From Candidatus Dormiibacterota bacterium (lineage in GTDB: Bacteria > Chloroflexota > Dormibacteria > Dormibacterales > Dormibacteraceae): 64,000 nt of DNA. The notes under the pieces are model-generated. The model saw nothing but the letters and a program-made list of their open reading frames with translations. It did not search any database and was not told the origin of the DNA. Position 1 is the stretch's first letter, and each line of letters begins with the position of its first letter. The position numbers and the translations under genes are program-made. Below, piece after piece: positions 56,026-64,000 of the stretch. The stretch covers positions 248,001 to 312,000 of the forward strand of contig PLJM01000006.1 in the NCBI GenBank assembly GCA_003139695.1, written 5' to 3'.

Positions 56026-56547
56026 TTGGAAACCAACCCACCACAGTTCGCCCCACCCGTACGCATCGTGGCCAGCCGCCGGCGAAGGCGCACCGTTGCC
56101 GCTCGGCTCCGGTCGGGCGTCCTCGAGCTGCTCGTGCCGGATTGGATGCCGCACGTCGAGCGAGAGAGGTGGGCTGAAGAGATGAGGGTCCGGCTCGCCA
56201 AGCGAATGCAACGCACCCTACCCTCTGACGCGAGACTCGCGACCCGCGCCCGCGCGCTCAACGAACGGCATTTCGCAGGCAGGTTGCGCTGGACGTCGAT
56301 CGCGTTTGCCGACATGTCACACCTGTGGGGAAGCTGCACCTTCACCACGGGCGCGATCAGGATCGCGACGCGGGCGGCCTCGCTCCCCGAATGGGTGATC
56401 GATTATCTGCTGGTGCACGAGATGGCTCACCTCGAGCACAGCGACCATGGGGCCGGCTTCCACGAGCTGGAGAACCGCTATCCGCTGACGGAGCGAGCGC
56501 GGGGCTACCTGATGGCGATCGACCAGGGCGCCACTGCGAGGACCTGA
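56026..56547 (+). CDS. YgjP-like M48-type metallopeptidase (DUF45)
   Basis: A 173-residue putative metallopeptidase of the YgjP/WLM group. The motif VHEMAHLEHSDHGAGFHELE (HEMAH at about 131, downstream His) is HExxH plus the third-ligand His. WGSCTFTTGAIRI (about 104-116) is the family's conserved segment. Such proteins may act as DNA-protein crosslink or general peptidases; unknown here. TTG start at 56026; TACAAT lies about 40 bases upstream, so a normal leader is possible. Nearby ADH is convergent with a 0-bp gap. Confidence 0.82.
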   Translation: METNPPQFAPPVRIVASRRRRRTVAARLRSGVLELLVPDWMPHVERERWAEEMRVRLAKRMQRTLPSDARLATRARALNERHFAGRLRWTSIAFADMSHLWGSCTFTTGAIRIATRAASLPEWVIDYLLVHEMAHLEHSDHGAGFHELENRYPLTERARGYLMAIDQGATART

Positions 56548-57585
56548 CTAGGGGCGGAGCACGATTTTGGTGGCTTCGCGGGCGTCGAACATCCGGTAGG
56601 CCTCCTCGGCGTCGTCGAGCTTCATGCGGTGGCTGATGATCGAGTCCGGCTGCAGGCGTCCCGCGGCGATGAGGTCGAGCAGGGGGCGCATGTAGGCCTG
56701 GACGTTGCACCAGCCGGCGCGAAACGTGAGCGACTTCATCCACATCGTCATGTAGGGAAAGTCGCCAAGGACCGCGCTCGGAACGCCGACCATCGAGATC
56801 GTGCCTCCGCCTCGAACGCTGTTGATGGCGGTGTCGACGGCTGACAGCAAACCGACGCACTCGATACTGGCGTCAGCGCCGATGCCGCCCGTGTAGCCCT
56901 GGATCGCCTCCACCGGGTGGACCTGCGATGCGTTGATCGGGATGCCGCCCAGGCCCTGGGCGATCTCGAGCCGGGAATCCACCATGTCGACAACGAAGGT
57001 CCGAGAAGGCCCGAACAGCTGCGCGCACATCGTCGCCATCAGCCCAACCGGCCCGGCGCCGACGATCGCGACCACGTCGCCCGGCTTGATCTCAGCCCGC
57101 TCCGCTCCAAAGAATCCCGTAGACAGGATGTCGCCGACGAAGATCGCCTGCTCGTCGGATAGCGCCTCAGGTATCGGTTCCATCGAGTGATCGGCATTCG
57201 GCACGACCACGTACTCGGCCTGGCCGCCACCCAGGTCGCCGAAATACTCGCCATGCCCGAAGGTTCCTTTGTCCACGCACTGGTTGAACCAACCCTTGCG
57301 GCAGAGGGCGCAGTGGCCGCAGGAGGTGAAGAAGCTGGCTACGACGCGGTCGCCGGGCTTGAATCGCTTGACCTCGCCCCCGACGTCTTCGATCACGCCC
57401 ACGAACTCGTGGCCGAGGATGGCGCCCTGGTTGATGGGGGTGTGGCCGTGGAGGATATGGAGGTCGGAGCCACAGACGGCGCCAAGGGTGACCTTCACGA
57501 GCACGTCACCCGAACCCTTGATGCTCGGCTTGGGCACGTCAGTGACCTTGACCTCGCCCTCGCCCTGAAAGGTCAGCGCCTTCAT
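56548..57585 (-). CDS. zinc-dependent alcohol dehydrogenase
   Basis: A 345-residue medium-chain dehydrogenase. Catalytic zinc ligands lie in VCGSDLHILHGH and GHEFVGVIEDVG; the structural zinc site CGHCALCRKGWFNQC (about residues 94-108) has all four Cys; the NAD motif is VVAIVGAGPVGLMATM (about 175-190). Similar to threonine- or formaldehyde-type MDRs; substrate undecided. ATG at 57585 with TAATCT six bases upstream on the minus strand. Confidence 0.92.
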   Translation of the reverse strand: MKALTFQGEGEVKVTDVPKPSIKGSGDVLVKVTLGAVCGSDLHILHGHTPINQGAILGHEFVGVIEDVGGEVKRFKPGDRVVASFFTSCGHCALCRKGWFNQCVDKGTFGHGEYFGDLGGGQAEYVVVPNADHSMEPIPEALSDEQAIFVGDILSTGFFGAERAEIKPGDVVAIVGAGPVGLMATMCAQLFGPSRTFVVDMVDSRLEIAQGLGGIPINASQVHPVEAIQGYTGGIGADASIECVGLLSAVDTAINSVRGGGTISMVGVPSAVLGDFPYMTMWMKSLTFRAGWCNVQAYMRPLLDLIAAGRLQPDSIISHRMKLDDAEEAYRMFDAREATKIVLRP

Positions 57586-57591
57586 GGCGAT

Positions 57592-57597
57592 AGATTA
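57592..57597 (-). promoter_or_regulatory. leaderless -10 box of the alcohol dehydrogenase gene
   Basis: TAATCT followed by six bases and the ATG at 57585. The divergent SDR gene has TAAGCT (57617-57622) six bases before its ATG at 57629. Confidence 0.5.
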
Positions 57598-57628
57598 CGG
57601 CCGAACCAGGGCCTCCTAAGCTACGGAC

Positions 57629-58426
57629 ATGCGCTTGAAGAACTCCGTGGTGGTCGTGACAGGCGCCTCGAGCGGCATCGGCAAGGCAACAGCGCTCGCA
57701 TTCGCGAAGAAGAAGGCACGTCTGGCGCTGGGTGCGCGCCGGCTGGACCGCCTCAACGCCGTTGCGAAGATATGCCTCGCGCAAGGTGCGCCAGACGTGA
57801 GCGTCCGCCGCCTCGACGTGGGCCAGTCCGCCGACGCTCGCGCTTTCGTGGCGGCCGCGCTGCGCGATCACGACCGCATCGACGTGCTGGTCAACAACGC
57901 GGGGGTCGGCTGGATGGGGCGCCTTCACGAGATGCCGGACGACAAGGTCGAGGAGCTGGTGGCCACGAATCTCAAAGGGGTCATCACCACGACGCAGGCA
58001 GTGCTGCCCGGGATGCTGGCGAGGCGGAGCGGCGTGATCATCAACGTCTCGTCCGTGGTCGGCTTTCGGGCGTCGCCCTACTCCGCGGTGTACTCCGCAA
58101 CGAAGCACGCCATCGTCGGGCTGTCGCACGCTTTGCGCGGGGAGCTGTCCGGGACTGGAGTGAAGGTGTGCGTCGTCTATCCGGGCGTCACGGACACCGA
58201 GTTCTTCGACTCGACCGAGGTCCCGGTGGGGCCGATGTACTCGGCGTCATGGGTCGCGAACCTGATAGTTCGCACCGCCCAGTTCCCGCGACGGGACGCG
58301 ATGGTGATGCCATTGCGTTTTGCCCACCTTGCGGAACCGCTGCTGGGCGGCCTGATGGATCACGGGCTGGGTGAGGCGAGGCGGCTCAAATCCCCACACC
58401 TGAGCGGCACGGGGCTCGACAAGTAA
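57629..58426 (+). CDS. short-chain dehydrogenase/reductase
   Basis: A 265-residue classical SDR. TGASSGIGKATAL (about residues 11-23), NNAG (about 89), NVSSVVG (Ser, about 140) and YSATKHA (Tyr/Lys, about 157-161) are in place. It is divergent from the zinc ADH and could share regulation with it. The leaderless box TAAGCT lies six bases before ATG 57629. Substrate unknown. Confidence 0.9.
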   Translation: MRLKNSVVVVTGASSGIGKATALAFAKKKARLALGARRLDRLNAVAKICLAQGAPDVSVRRLDVGQSADARAFVAAALRDHDRIDVLVNNAGVGWMGRLHEMPDDKVEELVATNLKGVITTTQAVLPGMLARRSGVIINVSSVVGFRASPYSAVYSATKHAIVGLSHALRGELSGTGVKVCVVYPGVTDTEFFDSTEVPVGPMYSASWVANLIVRTAQFPRRDAMVMPLRFAHLAEPLLGGLMDHGLGEARRLKSPHLSGTGLDK

Positions 58427-58432
58427 CGCCCG

Positions 58433-59335
58433 CTACTTCTGCCAGGCGGCCAGGAGCTCCTCAAGGCGGTGCGCATTCTTGACCGAATAGTTGGAGTAGT
58501 TGTTGTTCATGATCGCGTGCACCTCTTTGGCAGAGCGCTCCATCTCTTTGATGCGCGGAACCCACTCCTGCAGCTCCTCGTCCTTGTAATCGTGGCGGAA
58601 CCGTAAATTCGGAGGCGCCCCTTTTAGGTCCCACGTCTCATGGTTTCGCCCGTGAAATCTCACGACCGCCAGCTTGCTTGAGGTGACCTCGAATACCGGG
58701 GGCATGCTTGTCTTGTGCCCCGGCGGCACGTCGACCGCGACATAAGGAATGTCGCGCGTGCGCAGGAACGCGAGGGTGCCGTCGCGGTGGCGGGCGTCCA
58801 TCCATTCAGGCTTGCGCAGCTCGACCGCGACCTGAAATCCAAACATGCGCTCCTGGACCTGCTCGATATAGGCGAGCGAGCGCGATGAAGGCAGGAACCA
58901 CGGGGGGAACTGGAAGAAGACGGCGCCCAGGCGCCCGGCAGCGCGGAGCGGTTCCAGGGCAGCGCGGAAACGGTCCCAGGACTCGTCGAGCAGCTCGTCC
59001 GGCATCTGCTCCAGGTAGATGTTCTTCTCGCGCAAGTTGTCCGGCAGCTGCTCCCGTATGTCCTTGGGCAGGGCCATGGGCTTGGTCGGGTGGTTGGTGA
59101 AAAGGGAGAAGGACTTGACGTCGAAGAGGAAGCCTGGCTCGGTCCGCGCCACCCACAGCTCGGAGTTCTCGACCTTGGGCATGCCGTAGTAGGTGGAGTC
59201 GACCTCGACCAAGGGAAACTCCGAGGCGTAGAAGTGAAGCCGCTCCTCCGATGACGTCGCGTTCAACGGATAGAAGAGCTTGGAATCGATCAGGGACTTG
59301 TCGATCCACCCGGCGATGCCACAGCGCACGGTCAT
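58433..59335 (-). CDS. DUF72 (YecE-like) protein
   Basis: A 300-residue protein of the DUF72/YecE family, a TIM-barrel of unknown function that resembles sugar-binding or isomerase barrels. CGIAGWIDKSLIDSKLFYP (residues 4-22), VEVDSTYYGMP, VEVDSTYYG-like and GAVFFQFPPWF with FHGRNHETWD are the family motifs. The ATG at 59335 is chosen over the one at 59353 because the family begins RCGIAGW. It is divergent from the cyclase gene with 52 bp between starts. Confidence 0.87.
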   Translation of the reverse strand: MTVRCGIAGWIDKSLIDSKLFYPLNATSSEERLHFYASEFPLVEVDSTYYGMPKVENSELWVARTEPGFLFDVKSFSLFTNHPTKPMALPKDIREQLPDNLREKNIYLEQMPDELLDESWDRFRAALEPLRAAGRLGAVFFQFPPWFLPSSRSLAYIEQVQERMFGFQVAVELRKPEWMDARHRDGTLAFLRTRDIPYVAVDVPPGHKTSMPPVFEVTSSKLAVVRFHGRNHETWDLKGAPPNLRFRHDYKDEELQEWVPRIKEMERSAKEVHAIMNNNYSNYSVKNAHRLEELLAAWQK

Positions 59336-59387
59336 GGCTCGATCGTGGCACAACGTGTTTGTACGGGCGCTATGATCCGACCGCTCC

Positions 59388-61787
59388 GTGGGCCGCTACA
59401 TCCGCTACTGGTACACGTACCGAACCGTCGTGGCGGTGCTTTTGGCATTGGTCATAAGCGGGCTCATGTTTTGGCTGTACACGCAGCAGCTGGCGTGTGA
59501 CACCCATCTCGGAAACTGCGTGGTCAACATCTCGCTGCACCCAGAGGATCGGTTCATGGGGGGGTCCGACGTCGGCAGTACCGTCGAAATAGTCGGAATT
59601 GACGACCGCAGCGTCCAGGCGCTCGGAACCTACCCTCTCCCTCGTCACTACTATGCAGACGCGTTGCGGAACCTGGAGAAGGCAGGAGCGGCAGTGGTCG
59701 CCTTCGACGTCAACTTCACCGACCCCACCCTCGCCGACCAGGACTTTGTCGATGCGCTGAAGACCAGCACGATCCCCGTGGTGCTGTCCTACGGGGGTGA
59801 AAACGCGATTGCGGGAGCCGGCACGATCATTCAGACGGGGCCGAGCACCAATCCGATCGGAATCGATCAGATCCCCCAGCGCAGGTTCTGGTGCGCCGAC
59901 GCCGGCCCGAACCTCACCGGCCCGTGCCAACACCCATTCCCGAACGTGATCCTTGCCTCTACCGATCTCCGCGCGGACACCGATGGCGTGGTGCGGCGCA
60001 CTCCGCTGTTCGTTCAACCTGCGTGCTTCACAACCGGAGCCTGCGATACGCGGATCATCAACCCGCTGAGCTTTGCGGCCGATCGCGCATGGGGCCTCGA
60101 GCCCGACGCGACAGCGTCTGACCTGCACGGGTTGACCGGACCCACGCTGCAGCCGTCCGGCGGCGGAGCGATCTACCGAACCGGTGCTGTCGACTGCTCG
60201 ACGAAGCCTACCGACCCTAACTGTGTCTGGATTCAGCCCCTTCCTGTCGACAGCACCGGTGCTGCGTTGATCAACTTCACTGGGCCCGCCGGCAACTTCA
60301 AGGCCAACGGTCAGTACATCTCGTTCAGCGACGTGGTGAAAGGCAATATTCCGCCAAGTGCAGTTACCTACCATTCCTCGGGAAGCGACAAACCCCAGGC
60401 AAAGATCGTCATTGTCGGGGCATACAACCTCACAGGATTCCACGACGAGCAGCTGGTGACGACTAGCGCCGGATCAGATGGAACACCGATGGCCGGGGTC
60501 GAGATACACGCCAACCTGGCCCAGATGTTCCTTGATGCCAATCCGTCGCCGACAAATCCACTGAGGACCGTGTTCGGGACCATCAGGCTGCCGGGGCGTG
60601 TATCGAGCTTCCTAACAGCAGAACCACCGCTGGGCATCTTTCTCTCGATCCTACTGCTCGCGTTGCTGATGGCTCTCGCGGTGGCGCGCGTTTCGGTGCT
60701 CAAGGGATTGTTGGCCACTGTTGCGGCGTTGGTCGTTTTTACATACGCTATGTCAGTCCTCGCCGCCTTCCAAAATTTCGTCCCTGACCTCTTCCATCCG
60801 TGGCTCGTCATCGCGCTCACGTACACGGGCGTCACCGCATATCGATTCCTTTACGAGGATCGTGAGAAGCGGAAGGTGACCAACCTGTTCGGCCACTACT
60901 TGAAGCCCGAGATCGTGGCGCAGCTGGCCAAGACGCGTGGCGGCGTCGACGACATCCTGCGCGGTGGCGAGCGCCGGGACATCACTCTGCTATTCGTCGA
61001 CGTTCGCGGCTTCACCTCGATGTCTGAGCGCATGGAGGCGGACGAGGTCGTGAGCGTGGTCCAGATGTATCTCGACCACCTGAGCGGAATCATCTTCACT
61101 TGGGACGGGACGATCGACAAATACGTCGGCGACGAGATCGTCGCGTTCTGGAATGCGCCCAGGCACCAGGAGAACCACGCGCTACTTGCGGTCCGCTGCG
61201 CCTACGACCTTATCAATCGCGCGCCCGAGCTACAGGCGCGGTTGCTCGAGAAAGGCCTCCCGCCTATCCGTTGGGGCATCGGCGTCAACACCGGTCCCGC
61301 CGTCGTGGGCAACATGGGCTCGCGCAGCCGCCTGCAGTACACGGCTCTCGGCGACACCGTCAATACCGCGGCCCGTTTCTGCGCCAACGCGCCTGCGTAC
61401 CACCTCCTGATCGGCCAGCCCACATACGACCTGTGCAAGGACTACATCGCTGTCGAAATGGTTCCGGGCGTGCAGCTGAAAGGCAAGTCAGCCGAAACCT
61501 TCCGCATCTACCAGGTCACTGCGATTCGCGAAACCCCGACCTCCCCATGGGTGCCCTTCCCAACCGAGATGGCGCTGCAGGCGCAGGACGCCTTCACCCA
61601 GCAGTACAAGGACAAGACGATCCTGGGCAATGTGAACTCGACCTCACGCGACATCCTGGTCGGCGATGCCGCGCAGCAAGCGCTGGATGATCAGGCGGCT
61701 GTGGCGGCGACCCCGCCTTACGGCACTCCGGCGTATGGCACGCCGATTCAGAGTCCTGGAGAATCGCCGACGCCCGCCGAACCCTAG
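59388..61787 (+). CDS. CHASE2-domain class III adenylate cyclase
   Basis: A 799-residue receptor-type cyclase. An N-terminal helix (about residues 14-33), a periplasmic CHASE2 sensor (about 45-385; VEIVGIDDRSVQALG, AAVVAFDVNFTDPTLADQDF), three to four membrane segments (about 415-490), then a class III catalytic domain (about 530-720). Metal Asp in LFVDVRGFTS, substrate Lys in IDKYVGDEIVAFW, Asp in YTALGDTVNTAARF (transition-state Arg present) favour adenylate over guanylate cyclase. The tail after 740 is Pro-rich and disordered. GTG at 59388; convergent with the kinase gene by a four-base overlap. Confidence 0.92.
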   Translation: MGRYIRYWYTYRTVVAVLLALVISGLMFWLYTQQLACDTHLGNCVVNISLHPEDRFMGGSDVGSTVEIVGIDDRSVQALGTYPLPRHYYADALRNLEKAGAAVVAFDVNFTDPTLADQDFVDALKTSTIPVVLSYGGENAIAGAGTIIQTGPSTNPIGIDQIPQRRFWCADAGPNLTGPCQHPFPNVILASTDLRADTDGVVRRTPLFVQPACFTTGACDTRIINPLSFAADRAWGLEPDATASDLHGLTGPTLQPSGGGAIYRTGAVDCSTKPTDPNCVWIQPLPVDSTGAALINFTGPAGNFKANGQYISFSDVVKGNIPPSAVTYHSSGSDKPQAKIVIVGAYNLTGFHDEQLVTTSAGSDGTPMAGVEIHANLAQMFLDANPSPTNPLRTVFGTIRLPGRVSSFLTAEPPLGIFLSILLLALLMALAVARVSVLKGLLATVAALVVFTYAMSVLAAFQNFVPDLFHPWLVIALTYTGVTAYRFLYEDREKRKVTNLFGHYLKPEIVAQLAKTRGGVDDILRGGERRDITLLFVDVRGFTSMSERMEADEVVSVVQMYLDHLSGIIFTWDGTIDKYVGDEIVAFWNAPRHQENHALLAVRCAYDLINRAPELQARLLEKGLPPIRWGIGVNTGPAVVGNMGSRSRLQYTALGDTVNTAARFCANAPAYHLLIGQPTYDLCKDYIAVEMVPGVQLKGKSAETFRIYQVTAIRETPTSPWVPFPTEMALQAQDAFTQQYKDKTILGNVNSTSRDILVGDAAQQALDDQAAVAATPPYGTPAYGTPIQSPGESPTPAEP

Positions 61788-63259
61788 TGAAGTAGGGCGT
61801 CGAGCAGCAAAAGTGCGGGCGTTAACGCGAGCGCGCCTGCGATGACGCCAAGGCAACCTGACGCTTTCTTGGCGGCGGGCTTGACCGGCGGCGCAGGGTT
61901 GTAAACGGCCTGGACCTGGGCGGCAGCCGCCGGCTCGGCCATCGAGGGAACTGCGAGCGGCGAGGCCATCGACGCGGCCTGCGCCGCCGCCGCCGCCGGC
62001 ACCATCTTGGACAGGTCTGCGCCAGGTTCAAGGCTCTTCTGCCAGCCAGGACACAAGCGGTCGGCGATGCGCGCCATGGTCGTGTCGAATTCCTCGCCGG
62101 TCTGGAACCGATCCTCAGGCCGCTTGGACAACGATTTGAGGATCATCTCCTCGAGTCGCATGTCGATTCCGGGACGGTGCACCGAAGGTGGCATCGGCGG
62201 GGCCTGCACGTGCTTGGCCATCAGCGTGAACGGTCCGTCTGCCTCGCTTGCGGTGAAAGGGGGCTGGCCCACGACCAGCTCGTAGAGCATGATGCCCGCC
62301 GAATAGAGGTCGCTGCGCCCGTCGACCTTGCTGGACGCCACCTGCTCGGGGGACATGTACTGCGGCGTGCCGACGGTCGTTCCCGTTTTGGTCGCAGTGC
62401 CGCCCGGACCAGAGTCATCGGTCAGCCGGGCGATGCCAAAGTCTGCGACCTTGACGTTGCCCTCGTCGGACAGCAGCACGTTCTCAGGCTTCATGTCGCG
62501 GTGCACGATGGCGTGCTTGTGCGCGTAGTCGAGGGCCTGCAGCACTCCATGCATGACAGCGAAGGTCTGCGGCAATGGCACTGGCCCGAGGTTCACCATG
62601 TCGCGTAGCGACCGCCCGCGTACGAACTCAAGCACGATGTAGTTCGCATCGCCGATCTGCTCGAGGTCATGGACCTGCACCAGGTTGGGGTGGCTGGTCC
62701 GCGCCATGACCTGCGCCTCTTGCAGGAACCTCATCAGCGCGGTCGGGTCTGCGGCAGGAGAAAGGATCAGCTCCTTGATCGCGACCTCACGGCCGAGTCC
62801 TGGCTGCTCCGCCAGGTAGACGGCACCCATGCCGCCGCGCCCGAGCTCGCCCTTGACCAGGTATTTGCCGATCTGACGCGCGCCGACGGGTGCCGGGGTT
62901 CGGAAGTCCGCCGGGCTGGTTGCCCGCTTAGGCGGCTGCACCGGCAAACGCATCGTGGCATCGACCGGCTGCGGCGGCACCGCGGGAGCAGGTGTCGCAT
63001 CGGGTGGGTAGGTCGCGGGCGGCGGCGGTGCGTGCGGCTGAGGAGCGGGCGGAGCCGCTGAAGCCGGGGCCGATCCCGCGGGATGGCTGGTTGGCATGCG
63101 CATCGTAGGGTCGACAGGCCTGGGGGCGGCCGCGGGAGCCGGCTGGGCGAGCGCGACGTGCGGGTCCGGCGCGGCCGGTGTCAGATCCGGGGCCCAGTCG
63201 GGGATCGTCGTTGGCTGCGGATTGGGTGGAGTTTCGGGGGCTGGACCGGGATCGGCCAT
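61784..63259 (-). CDS. Ser/Thr protein kinase with disordered Pro-rich N-terminus
   Basis: A 491-residue membrane-anchored Hanks-type kinase. N-terminal about 120 residues are Pro/Ala-rich; PVDPTMRMP and PVDATMRLP are near-repeats, and the Thr may be phosphorylation/FHA-binding sites. The kinase domain (about 135-395) has GELGRGGMGAVYLAEQPGLG (Gly loop), AIKEL (Lys), HRDMKPENVLL and DFGIARL. A Pro/Ala linker and a C-terminal hydrophobic helix (LGVIAGALALTPALLLL) anchor it; no PASTA domain. A TAGGCT box lies nine bases before ATG 63259. The cyclase gene is convergent. Confidence 0.93.
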   Translation of the reverse strand: MADPGPAPETPPNPQPTTIPDWAPDLTPAAPDPHVALAQPAPAAAPRPVDPTMRMPTSHPAGSAPASAAPPAPQPHAPPPPATYPPDATPAPAVPPQPVDATMRLPVQPPKRATSPADFRTPAPVGARQIGKYLVKGELGRGGMGAVYLAEQPGLGREVAIKELILSPAADPTALMRFLQEAQVMARTSHPNLVQVHDLEQIGDANYIVLEFVRGRSLRDMVNLGPVPLPQTFAVMHGVLQALDYAHKHAIVHRDMKPENVLLSDEGNVKVADFGIARLTDDSGPGGTATKTGTTVGTPQYMSPEQVASSKVDGRSDLYSAGIMLYELVVGQPPFTASEADGPFTLMAKHVQAPPMPPSVHRPGIDMRLEEMILKSLSKRPEDRFQTGEEFDTTMARIADRLCPGWQKSLEPGADLSKMVPAAAAAQAASMASPLAVPSMAEPAAAAQVQAVYNPAPPVKPAAKKASGCLGVIAGALALTPALLLLDALLH

Positions 63260-63392
63260 TTCGCCCGGAGCCTAGCAGAGTGGGTTAAAGGCAAATGGCC
63301 CTTGGGGATTAGGCAGCCAAACCTCTGGCGTTTTGGCGGCATTCAACCCATAATCGGGCCCGAACCACGCCAGTATTTCGAGGAGGACACCA

Positions 63393-63806
63393 ATGTCGCA
63401 GATGCCGCCGCCGCCGCCAGGACAGCCGGCCCCCATGGGAGGGACGCCAGCTGCTGCCGGCAGCAACAAGAACCTGTACACGATCCTTGCTTGGGTTTTG
63501 TTTCCGCCAATTGGCAGCCTGATCTTTCTATTCATCGGCAAGGACGACCCGGACGTCAAGTACAACGCCGCGAATGCGACAGTGATCCACGGCGCGGCTC
63601 TGGCGATCTACCTAATTCTTTGGATTCTCACCGCCATCACGGTGTTTCTTGGAATCCTCTTGGTTCTTTGGTCCTTCATCTGGTTTGTGATCTGGGTGAT
63701 TGGACTCATCCTCGCTCTGCAGGCCGGGGGCAAGCGCTTCGCCTTCCCGGGTATCCAGGGCCTCGCGTCCAAGTACGTGCCAATGGTCGAGGGCTGGGCC
63801 AAGTAA
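63393..63806 (+). CDS. DUF4870-like membrane protein with Pro-rich N-terminus
   Basis: A 137-residue protein: a Pro/Gly-rich start (residues 3-22), then three hydrophobic helices (LYTILAWVLFPPIGSLIFLF, ALAIYLILWILTAITVFLGI, ILLVLWSFIWFVIWVIGLIL), and a KRFAFPGIQG end. KDDPDVKYNAANATVIH between the first two helices is typical of DUF4870/TMEM-like family members of unknown role. The start is preceded by GAGGAGGA, a strong Shine-Dalgarno. The gene is followed by a strong terminator. Confidence 0.8.
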   Translation: MSQMPPPPPGQPAPMGGTPAAAGSNKNLYTILAWVLFPPIGSLIFLFIGKDDPDVKYNAANATVIHGAALAIYLILWILTAITVFLGILLVLWSFIWFVIWVIGLILALQAGGKRFAFPGIQGLASKYVPMVEGWAK

Positions 63807-63826
63807 GAACCGGCTAATTCGTCATA

Positions 63827-63856
63827 GGGCCCCGGCCAACGGGGCCCTTTTTATTT
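63827..63856 (+). terminator. intrinsic terminator
   Basis: Perfect 8-bp stem GGGCCCCG (63827-63834) with CGGGGCCC (63840-63847), 5-nt loop, followed by TTTTTATTT. It ends the DUF4870-like gene. Confidence 0.9.
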
Positions 63857-64000
63857 CCGGGCTATCTGCTCCAGCGCCCTTTCAACGCCCTTACGCAGCT
63901 CATCGCGCTCCTCGCGAAGCAAGCCCGCTTCGGCCCTGGCGTGAGCGACCTGGTACCGCAACCGCTCTACCTCCGCGGTCAGATCACTGACACGTGGATC
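63851..64000 (-). CDS. coiled-coil protein, 5' part outside the window
   Basis: The visible 49 residues are the C-terminal end of a protein running in from the right edge. They are a charged coiled coil (LTAEVERLRYQVAHARAEAG then LLREERDELRKGVERALEQI) with a final ARK. No family can be assigned from this fragment. The stop codon overlaps the T-run of the terminator of the opposite gene. Confidence 0.55.
   Translation of the reverse strand, partial: DPRVSDLTAEVERLRYQVAHARAEAGLLREERDELRKGVERALEQIARK

Noticed and set aside
54842-56185. Long plus-strand frame (447 codons) opposite the GH15 gene
   Set aside because: Antisense to a well-supported GH15 enzyme; the product has no recognisable domain, and the GTG/ATG pattern follows GC-skewed codon positions of the real gene.

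Overview
This 64 kb window is high-GC DNA from a free-living bacterium. The gene content (HelY/Ski2-type helicase, a GalE2-like epimerase as in mycobacteria, a DUF2342 zincin, a MoaD-MoaE fusion, GH15, CHASE2 cyclase, Ser/Thr kinase) and many leaderless promoters (a TANNNT box about 7 nt before the start codon) suggest an actinomycete-like lineage or a relative such as Chloroflexota/Dormibacterota. The taxon is an inference; no rRNA or other decisive marker is present. There is no CRISPR array and no recognised defence cassette.

Layout. 1-7.8 kb: 3' part of a parA gene with a small coupled partner, an MBL hydrolase, pyrimidine genes (dihydroorotase, pyrE), DUF503, a large DExH helicase and an epimerase. 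7.8-18.5 kb: SDR, DUF2342 protein, HspR-like regulator, crotonase, acyl-CoA carboxylase beta subunit, HlyIII, a UbiE/UbiA-like pair, GNAT, methyltransferase and nucleotidyltransferase genes. 18.5-19.4 kb: two tRNA-Arg genes around a lipoprotein gene. 19.39-29.31 kb: an integrated mobile island of about 9.9 kb, bounded by a 53-bp exact repeat of the 3' end of tRNA-Arg(GCG). It carries a tyrosine integrase at each end, a leader with hairpins before an HTH gene, an initiator-like gene with an embedded candidate origin, many overlapping small genes, and a tail module (gp10-like, tape measure, distal protein) without recognisable terminase large subunit, portal or capsid.

29.3-45.5 kb: a paralogue of the lipoprotein, a third tyrosine recombinase, a SufR-like regulator with nnrE, a DNA-repair cluster (MBL exonuclease, two Cys-rich small proteins, ATP-dependent DNA ligase, second MBL enzyme), antiporter, two-gene GT87 theme, clpP, class V aminotransferase, O-methyltransferase, MoaD-MoaE fusion, SLOG-type protein and pckA. 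45.5-64 kb: secreted beta-propeller protein, VWA protein, amidase, UPF0173 hydrolase, GT87, propionyl-CoA-type carboxylase beta subunit, GH15, YgjP-like metallopeptidase, zinc alcohol dehydrogenase, SDR, DUF72, CHASE2-adenylate cyclase, Ser/Thr kinase, a small membrane protein and a truncated coiled-coil gene.

The most notable non-coding signal is a dispersed repeat of about 165 bp (five full copies plus two remnants). Every full copy starts at or within a few bases of a gene's stop codon and runs away from it as a 3' UTR. Its first hairpin differs between copies by compensatory changes on both arms, which points to selection on an RNA structure. The second main signal is the island: the combination of dual integrases, an origin nested in the initiator gene and a tail-only morphogenesis set fits a phage satellite or a reduced prophage.
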